Below are positions 1 through 3,591 of a stretch of DNA of 5,422 nt, in pieces. Within the stretch, counting starts at the first letter, position 1, and every line of letters starts with the position of its first letter. The position numbers and the translations under genes are program-made. The notes beneath the pieces were generated by a model, which was given only the letters and a program-made list of their open reading frames with translations, made no database searches and was not told the DNA's origin. Location of the stretch: positions 1 through 5,422 of the forward strand of contig JALRIN010000069.1 of the NCBI GenBank assembly GCA_023255415.1, written 5' to 3'. The DNA comes from Cypionkella sp. GTDB lineage: Bacteria; Pseudomonadota; Alphaproteobacteria; Rhodobacterales; Rhodobacteraceae.

Positions 1-961
1 CATGTTCGTCACCGGCCCCGATGTGGTGAAAACCGTCACAAACGAGGTGGTCTCCGCCGAAGAGCTGGGCGGTGCCTCGACCCATACCCGCAAATCCTCG
101 GTCGCCGATGGCGCCTTTGAAAACGATGTCGAGGCCTTGGCCGAAGCCCGCCGCCTGATCGACTTTTTGCCGCTGAACAACCGCGAAAAAGCCCCGGTGC
201 GCCCGTTCTTTGACGATCCGCAGCGGCTCGAGGCCAGCCTTGATACGCTGATCCCCGACAATCCAAACCAGCCCTATGATATGAAAGAGCTGATCCACAA
301 GATCGCAGATGAGGCAGATTTCTTTGAAATTCAACGCGATTTCGCCGCCAATATCATCACAGGCTTTATCCGCATCGAAGGCCAATCGGTCGGCGTGGTT
401 GCCAATCAGCCGATGGTTCTGGCTGGCTGCCTTGACATCGACAGCTCGCGCAAGGCGGCGCGGTTTGTGCGGTTTTGCGATGCCTTTGAAATTCCGATCC
501 TGACTTTGGTTGATGTGCCGGGCTTTTTGCCCGGCGTGGCGCAGGAATTGGGCGGTGTGATCAAGCATGGCGCAAAGCTGCTGTTTGCTTACGGCGAGGC
601 GACGGTGCCCAAGGTGACCGTGATCACCCGCAAGGCTTATGGCGGCGCTTATGACGTGATGTCCTCCAAACACCTGCGCGGCGATTTCAACTATGCCTGG
701 CCCACCGCCGAAATCGCGGTGATGGGCGCCAAGGGCGCGACTGAAATCATCCATCGCGGCAAATCGGCAGAAGAGATCGCGCGGCTGACCAAAGAATATG
801 AATCGCGTTTCGCCAATCCCTTTGTGGCCGCCGAAAAGGGCTTTATCGACGAAGTCATCCGCCCCCATTCCACCCGCCGCCGCGTCGCCCGGGCTTTTGC
901 CGCGCTGCGCGGAAAGAAGCTGGCGAACCCGTGGAAAAAACACGATAACATTCCGCTATAG
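1..961 (+). CDS. pccB: Propionyl-CoA carboxylase beta subunit (carboxyltransferase), 5'-truncated by the window
   Basis: This subunit transfers the carboxyl group from carboxybiotin on PccA to propionyl-CoA in the cytoplasm, giving methylmalonyl-CoA. About 319 C-terminal residues are visible. The family is usually about 510 residues, so roughly 190 are missing upstream, and the Met at position 2 is internal rather than a start. What is seen: the VTGPDVVKTVTNE segment at the left edge, the GGASTHTRKS segment, and then the C-terminal crotonase-fold half with VDVPGFLPG (visible residues 170-178) and AYGGAYDVMSSKHL. The Asp of GGAYDV (visible residue 218) matches the acyl-CoA specificity position (Asp422 in Streptomyces coelicolor PccB) associated with preference for propionyl- over acetyl-CoA. 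The frame is intact to TAG at 959-961. The next gene starts 23 bases later with no terminator between, suggesting co-transcription. A methylcrotonyl-CoA carboxylase subunit is less likely given the sequence style and the nearby pccA. Confidence 0.96.
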   Translation, partial: MFVTGPDVVKTVTNEVVSAEELGGASTHTRKSSVADGAFENDVEALAEARRLIDFLPLNNREKAPVRPFFDDPQRLEASLDTLIPDNPNQPYDMKELIHKIADEADFFEIQRDFAANIITGFIRIEGQSVGVVANQPMVLAGCLDIDSSRKAARFVRFCDAFEIPILTLVDVPGFLPGVAQELGGVIKHGAKLLFAYGEATVPKVTVITRKAYGGAYDVMSSKHLRGDFNYAWPTAEIAVMGAKGATEIIHRGKSAEEIARLTKEYESRFANPFVAAEKGFIDEVIRPHSTRRRVARAFAALRGKKLANPWKKHDNIPL

Positions 962-984
962 TCCATTGCTTTGCGGAGAAACCC

Positions 985-1746
985 ATGACGATTAAAATTG
1001 ATATTGCGCGCCTAGAACAAGATCCTGTTGTGCAGGCCCTGAAGTTAGAATGCCTTAAGCCTGACGATTTGGTAAATTTGGTCCTACAACGCTCTGAAGT
1101 GATGTTTGATGCTGCCAAATCGGGGCGGGTGATCAGAACTTGGGGGAAGGGCGAGCTTGGCCCGATGCAGGAGGTTGTCGAGCGCTTGGGTGAAACTTTG
1201 GCCCGCCGCGCAGCTGGTGTGATCTTGCAAGAATACAATGATCTTGCGCCTTTGTTGCGCGAATTAGCGCCTCAGCGGGTCGCAGATATCGGTTGCGGCT
1301 ATGCGTTTTTTGATCTGTTCTTGGCCAAAGAATTGAAATCTCACGTCGTCTTGATCGATTTGGAAACGAACACACAGCGCCATTTCGGTTTTCAAGCCGA
1401 AGGGGCCGCGTATTCCAGCCTCGCCTGTGCCAAAACACTTTTGTGCGATAATGGGGTTGATGCCAGCCAGATCACAACGCTAAACCCAACCGAAACGCGG
1501 CCCGAAACCATTGAGCCGGTTGATATGGTTTTGTCTTTTCTGTCTTGTGGGTTTCACTATCCTGTAGATTTGTACCTGCCATTCTTAGAAAAAGCTTTGG
1601 TCCCAGGCGGGTCTGCTATCTTTGATTTACGCAAAGGCTCGGATGAAATGCAGGTGGCGGCTTTGCAAAGATTGGGTGCCGTGACGGATATTCCTGCAAG
1701 TCAGGATAAAGTGCGTCGCGTGTTATTACGCAAGGCGGCAGCATGA
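985..1746 (+). CDS. Class I SAM-dependent methyltransferase-like protein, substrate unknown
   Basis: A 253-residue protein with a Rossmann-type methyltransferase core. The glycine-rich SAM loop reads VADIGCGYAFFDLF (residues 99-112). The acidic end of the next strand reads VVLIDLET (121-128, with D125 or E127 a likely ribose contact). A motif IV-like strand reads PVDMVLSFLSCGFHYP (178-193), followed by LVPGGSAIFDLR, typical of the strand after motif IV. The N-terminal ~95 residues are helical-looking and may shape the substrate site. No membrane segment or signal peptide is seen. The ATG is preceded by GGAGA at 975-979, 5 bases upstream. The gene follows pccB by 23 bases and overlaps the next start as ATGA, suggesting translational coupling. 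Its codon use (many TTG, TTA, GTT, GAT) is clearly AT-richer than pccB or pccA, which hints at a different origin. The target could be a sugar, small metabolite, RNA or protein; the sequence does not say. Methyltransferase fold is fairly sure; activity is inferred. Confidence 0.82.
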   Translation: MTIKIDIARLEQDPVVQALKLECLKPDDLVNLVLQRSEVMFDAAKSGRVIRTWGKGELGPMQEVVERLGETLARRAAGVILQEYNDLAPLLRELAPQRVADIGCGYAFFDLFLAKELKSHVVLIDLETNTQRHFGFQAEGAAYSSLACAKTLLCDNGVDASQITTLNPTETRPETIEPVDMVLSFLSCGFHYPVDLYLPFLEKALVPGGSAIFDLRKGSDEMQVAALQRLGAVTDIPASQDKVRRVLLRKAAA

Positions 1747-2099
1747 CATCTTCTGACACTCCCCCCATTGTGGTGCCTTCGGGGCAGGCGGTCCAGTTTC
1801 TGGATGTCGTCACCGATGCCCCTGGACCCGATGGCCCGGTGGCGCGGTTTCGCTTTGTGGCGCCAGCGATCGCGCGCGAGGGGGGCACGGTTGATTTTGA
1901 CACCGCCGCCGCTGATATGCTGCATCTGTGCGAAACCGTCGCTCTGCCGCATTTAGCCGCTGCGGGCCAGCGCCCCGGTCAGATCGTGATCTCGCTGTCG
2001 GATCGTCCGCTGCCCTTTGGCGAGGCTGCCCCCGAGGCCACCCAGTTTTTCGAAGCTTACCGTTTCGAAGACGGACGCTGCATCTGGGAGGCGTTTTGA
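1743..2099 (+). CDS. Small DUF6497-like protein of Rhodobacteraceae, function unknown
   Basis: A 118-residue protein that I recall as a family found mainly in Rhodobacterales, sometimes mislabelled 'acetolactate synthase' and now, I believe, DUF6497. The typical stretches are ARFRFVAPAIAREGGTVDF (about residues 34-52), a DMLHLCETVALPHL segment, PGQIVISLSDRPLPFGE (about 78-94), and the C-terminal TQFFEAYRFEDGRCIWEAF. Two cysteines are present, in LCE and RCIW. No TPP-binding motif of acetolactate synthase is present and it is far too short for that enzyme, so that name should not be used. ATG 1743 overlaps the methyltransferase stop (ATGA). Upstream in the same frame there is only a stop at 1707-1709 and no start codon between, so the start is secure. 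A weak AAGG lies at 1732-1735. No signal peptide is seen. It is probably the last gene of the pccB unit. Function and link to PCC are unknown. Confidence 0.75.
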   Translation: MTSSDTPPIVVPSGQAVQFLDVVTDAPGPDGPVARFRFVAPAIAREGGTVDFDTAAADMLHLCETVALPHLAAAGQRPGQIVISLSDRPLPFGEAAPEATQFFEAYRFEDGRCIWEAF

Positions 2100-2105
2100 T
2101 GCGGT

Positions 2106-2119
2106 CGCTAGATCTAGCG
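2106..2119. repeat. 14-bp perfect palindrome just after the DUF6497-like gene
   Basis: The sequence CGCTAGATCTAGCG equals its own reverse complement and begins 7 bases after the stop codon at 2097-2099. As RNA it could fold as a 5-bp stem with a GATC loop, too weak alone for a terminator, and no T run follows. As DNA it could be a dimeric protein site. It contains two CTAG tetramers, which are usually rare in proteobacterial genomes. Function unknown. Confidence 0.6.
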
Positions 2120-2301
2120 CAAATCCCTGCTGGCGATGCCAAGGCTGATGTAGCTTTGCCACAGGACTATACCTTCGGAGAAAAATCCTATCGGTTTGGG
2201 TATTTATCGGCTAAGCTTGACTTAGGCCGAACCCAAGCGGCCTTTACCTCGCAGAAGGGGGCGGCACAAAGCACGCTTCCCAAAAATAAATGGAGTAGAG
2301 G
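2120..2301. other. Structured intergenic region before the small lipoprotein gene
   Basis: No convincing gene lies here. A frame opened by the ATG at 2099 (overlapping the previous stop as TGATG) reads on through the lipoprotein gene in the wrong frame to 2539 and shows no recognisable domain. The region holds a 7-bp stem at 2140-2158 (loop GATGT, one G-U pair) and a much longer stem-loop at 2194-2238. I found no clean -35/-10 pair for the lipoprotein gene: TTGACT at 2217-2222 lies in the loop and right arm of the stem-loop and has no good -10 partner. The ribosome site GGAG of the lipoprotein gene is at 2292-2295. The region may be a 3' untranslated region of the pccB unit, a 5' leader of the lipoprotein gene, or both. 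Confidence 0.5.
2194..2238 (+). other. Long bulged stem-loop, possible RNA structure or weak terminator
   Basis: Paired blocks run inward as follows: 2194-2201 with 2231-2238 (8 bp, one G-U), 2207-2210 with 2227-2230 (TCGG/CCGA), and 2211-2215 with 2221-2225 (CTAAG/CTTAG), closing on the loop CTTGA. A 5-base bulge (2202-2206) and a single-base bulge (G2226) interrupt the stem. In total 17 base pairs form in 45 bases, far more than the surrounding sequence offers. Only TTT (within CCTTTACC) follows at 2243-2245, so as an intrinsic terminator it would be weak. It may protect the 3' end of the pccB-unit message or act in a leader. The structure was derived by hand without energy calculation. Confidence 0.5.
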
Positions 2302-2442
2302 ATGTCGAGCACGAAAATCGCAATTCTTGCCCTGTGCATGGTTGGCTTTGTTGCCGCCTGCGCCAAAAAGGCAGAAGAAGTCGTCTATGTGGACGAGCCT
2401 TCGGTTACCACCGAACCCGTCTATACCGGCAAATACAAATAA
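2302..2442 (+). CDS. Very small lipoprotein (46 residues)
   Basis: The protein begins with MSSTKIAILALCMVGF, a short basic N-terminus followed by a hydrophobic stretch, and then the lipobox VAAC (residues 17-20), with Cys20 the expected lipidated residue. The mature part is only 27 residues: charged KKAEE, then a VVYVDEPSV stretch, ending in EPVYTGKYK. The residue after Cys is Ala, not Asp, so under the +2 rule outer-membrane sorting is more likely than inner-membrane retention. A ribosome site GGAG (2292-2295) sits 6 bases before ATG 2302, with a second purine run, AGAGG, directly at the start. The TAA at 2440-2442 is followed 7 bases later by a strong terminator, which supports this as a real, separately terminated gene. 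I recall similar tiny lipoproteins with a YTGKY-type tail in other Rhodobacteraceae. Function is unknown; structural or envelope roles are only guesses. Confidence 0.8.
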   Translation: MSSTKIAILALCMVGFVAACAKKAEEVVYVDEPSVTTEPVYTGKYK

Positions 2443-2449
2443 TCTGATC

Positions 2450-2491
2450 GGGCGGGTGCTTTTGGCCACTCTGGCCAGGCCCGCCCTTTTT
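2450..2491 (+). terminator. Intrinsic terminator after the 46-residue lipoprotein gene
   Basis: GGGCGGG (2450-2456) pairs with CCCGCCC (2480-2486). Inside the loop is a second inverted repeat, TGGCCA (2463-2468) with TGGCCA (2472-2477) around CTC. Five T residues follow at 2487-2491. It begins 7 bases after the stop codon. Confidence 0.88.
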
Positions 2492-2498
2492 CTATCCG

Positions 2499-2538
2499 CA
2501 GCCCTGATCCCATTTGCAAAGGAGGGATCAGCATGCTG
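2499..2538 (+). promoter_or_regulatory. Hairpin enclosing the ribosome site and start codon of the 137-residue gene
   Basis: CTGATCCC (2504-2511) is perfectly complementary to GGGATCAG (2524-2531), with a 12-base loop. The ribosome site AGGAGG (2520-2525) lies half in the loop and half in the stem, 7 bases before ATG 2533. CAGC (2499-2502) can add four pairs with GCTG (2535-2538) across an internal loop holding the AT of the start codon. If formed in the mRNA, this would hide the start region. It begins only 7 bases after the preceding terminator's T run, so there is no room for a separate promoter between them. Confidence 0.5.
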
Positions 2539-2946
2539 AAGCATCGCGGATTTCCCGGCCGTCTTACCGGCACCGATTTTCAATTCGTCATCCGCCGCGC
2601 CAACCTGAAAAAGGGGGGGGCGACAAAGATCATCGCGCGTGAGCGGTTCAAAGACCGCAAGAACGTCGATCGCGCCGCCGATACCGCGTTTTTGGCAGCA
2701 CTTTGGGCGCATTTCGGCGATGAGCCTTTCGAGCGTGGCAATCTGGATGCAGGCCGTCTGTCCTGGCTGTTTGGCCGCGAAGTGATCGCGGCTGAAGACC
2801 CCTTTGATCCGGCCTCTTATGACGCGCTTTTGCAGATTAATGTCAAAGTCGCCCAAGTTACCTTCCCCAATATCTTTGCCGCTGGCGCCGAGATGGAAGA
2901 TTTCGACGATTGGGATGATGGCTTTGACGAAGCAGAGCAAGACTAG
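2533..2946 (+). CDS. Conserved-looking hypothetical protein with acidic C-terminal tail
   Basis: A 137-residue protein with no domain that I can name. I recall similar proteins beside pccA in other Rhodobacteraceae, but this is memory, not a search. The N-terminal part is basic (LKHRGFPGR, then IIARERFKDRKNVDR at about residues 33-47). A central block follows with LDAGRLSWLFGREVI and AEDPFDPASYDALLQIN. The last 18 residues (120-137) are strongly acidic, with only two hydrophobic aromatic types (F, W) among Asp and Glu. No signal peptide, membrane segment or cysteine is seen, so it is probably a soluble cytoplasmic protein. The opposite charge of its ends could suit a partner-binding or nucleic-acid-mimicking role, but that is speculation. 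Start ATG 2533 has an almost perfect AGGAGG site 7 bases upstream. A run of eight G (2613-2620) lies at codons 27-29; the frame stays open across it to TAG at 2944-2946. Codon use matches the GC-rich neighbours. Confidence 0.82.
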   Translation: MLKHRGFPGRLTGTDFQFVIRRANLKKGGATKIIARERFKDRKNVDRAADTAFLAALWAHFGDEPFERGNLDAGRLSWLFGREVIAAEDPFDPASYDALLQINVKVAQVTFPNIFAAGAEMEDFDDWDDGFDEAEQD

Positions 2947-3117
2947 GCATGAATCCGCGCAACACCTTGGCATTTTGGCAGAATTTCGCGCGCGCCTGCG
3001 GGCCTGCGATCTTTGCCTTTGCGAAGTCAGGCGCGCTGCGCAAAGCTGTTGTCATGCGCTTTGAAGGTTCTAACCCCGCCTTCGGCATGTTTGATTGTTA
3101 CCCTATCCCTTCCAATT
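2947..3117. other. Gene-free stretch with competing stem-loops upstream of a strong terminator
   Basis: A frame from ATG 2949 is open to 3599, but it runs straight through the terminator at 3118-3151, the second lipoprotein gene and its terminator, so I do not treat it as a gene. Three segments can pair in alternative ways: CTTTGCG (3017-3023) with CGCAAAG (3039-3045), or CAAAGC (3041-3046) with GCTTTG (3058-3063). These two stems exclude each other because they share 3041-3045. A further stem, GAAGG (3063-3067) with CCTTC (3079-3083), follows. The stretch could be a long 3' untranslated region of the 137-residue gene, a 3'-derived small RNA, or the remains of a lost gene. I do not recognise an RNA family. 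Confidence 0.45.
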
Positions 3118-3151
3118 GGTCTGGCCCTGTTTGGGTCAGACCGCTTTTTTT
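3118..3151 (+). terminator. Strong intrinsic terminator
   Basis: GGTCTGGCCC (3118-3127) pairs with GGGTCAGACC (3133-3142) over ten positions with a single G-U pair and a TGTTT loop. After GC comes a run of seven T (3145-3151). It lies about 170 bases after the 137-residue gene, an unusual distance, which suggests that it ends either a long 3' untranslated region or a separate small RNA. Confidence 0.9.
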
Positions 3152-3203
3152 GTCCCCCGCGCAGCAAGTGGCCTCTCTTGGTCGCGGCACACAGAAATTT
3201 CAG

Positions 3204-3231
3204 TTTAAATCTGCGGAAAATGCTGTAGAAT
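3204..3231 (+). promoter_or_regulatory. Candidate sigma-70 type promoter for the second lipoprotein gene
   Basis: A -10 box TAGAAT (3226-3231, five of six consensus matches) lies 16 bases after TTTAAA (3204-3209, four of six matches to TTGACA). The expected start is near 3238, giving a leader of about 30 bases rich in A and C before ATG 3269. It sits between the preceding terminator and the gene in an AT-rich patch. The -10 box is flanked by GCTG and CAGC, a short inverted repeat (3222-3225 and 3232-3235). Confidence 0.45.
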
Positions 3232-3268
3232 CAGCGCTAATAACAACAAACCAACGAGGCACTTCGAT

Positions 3269-3472
3269 ATGCATAAAACATTTGTCCTTCTTGCCCTTTG
3301 CACGCTTGCTTTGTCTGGCTGTGTTCGCCCCAATCCCACAGCCTCTTGTGCAGGCGTCGGGGCAGTTTCGGGCGTGGCCCTTGGCGCGCTTACAGACAAC
3401 AACCTGGCCCAATCGGCTTTGGTTGGCGGGGCTGCGGGCCTGTTCGCGGGCAATGCGGGCGTTTGCGGCTGA
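3269..3472 (+). CDS. Small glycine-rich lipoprotein with glycine-zipper spacing (67 residues)
   Basis: The protein starts MHKTFVLLALCTLALSGC. This is a basic start, a hydrophobic stretch and the lipobox LSGC (residues 15-18), with Cys18 the expected lipidated residue and Val next to it, compatible with outer-membrane sorting. The mature 50 residues are mostly Gly, Ala and small hydrophobics with repeated G-x3-G-type spacing (G31, G35, G39 and G53, G57, G61), as in glycine-zipper membrane-associated segments. A central TDNNLAQS separates two such halves. Two further cysteines, C27 and C66, bracket the glycine-rich part and could form a disulfide in the periplasm. The ribosome site GAGG (3256-3259) is 9 bases before ATG. 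Its own promoter candidate and terminator make it a likely monocistronic gene. Function is unknown; it resembles the general style of small glycine-zipper outer-membrane lipoproteins, but I cannot place it in a named family. Confidence 0.78.
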   Translation: MHKTFVLLALCTLALSGCVRPNPTASCAGVGAVSGVALGALTDNNLAQSALVGGAAGLFAGNAGVCG

Positions 3473-3503
3473 TCTAGCCGCCCAAACCGAACCAACATCG
3501 AAT

Positions 3504-3538
3504 AAGGCCAGCTGCGGGGTTTCCGCGGCTGGCCTTTT
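3504..3538 (+). terminator. Intrinsic terminator between the second lipoprotein gene and pccA
   Basis: GGCCAGCTGCGG (3506-3517) pairs with CCGCGGCTGGCC (3523-3534) with one T-G pair and a GGTTT loop. Flanking AA (3504-3505) and TT (3535-3536) can extend the stem, and the T run is TTTT (3535-3538). It begins 31 bases after the lipoprotein stop and ends 53 bases before pccA. Confidence 0.85.
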
Positions 3539-3591
3539 GCAATTTCATGCCTGCGCCTCTGGTCCGTCGCCGGCATTCAGGGGAGAGAGCT

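Noticed and set aside
1133..1438. Minus-strand frame opposite the methyltransferase gene
   Set aside because: No domain is seen, it is fully antisense to a gene with clear SAM-binding motifs, and its composition is that of a shadow frame.
1743..2099. Naming the 118-residue protein acetolactate synthase
   Set aside because: That label occurs on similar proteins, but the length and the absence of TPP-binding motifs rule out the enzyme.
2217..2248. Promoter with TTGACT as -35 upstream of the 46-residue lipoprotein gene
   Set aside because: The only possible -10 (TTTACC) is at 20-base spacing and poor, and TTGACT lies inside the long stem-loop.
2099..2539. Possible gene starting at the TGATG overlap after the DUF6497-like stop
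   Set aside because: The overlap looks like coupling, but the frame continues out of phase through the lipoprotein gene and its terminator, and the first 65 residues show no recognisable pattern.
2188..2973. A 261-codon open frame on the minus strand
   Set aside because: It crosses the lipoprotein gene, a strong + strand terminator and the 137-residue gene, and shows no domain. It is best explained as a shadow of the + strand genes.
3041..3095. tRNA-like look of the GAAGGTTCTAAC stretch
   Set aside because: It resembles a T arm at first glance, but the closing half is displaced by four bases and no acceptor, D or anticodon arms can be drawn around it.
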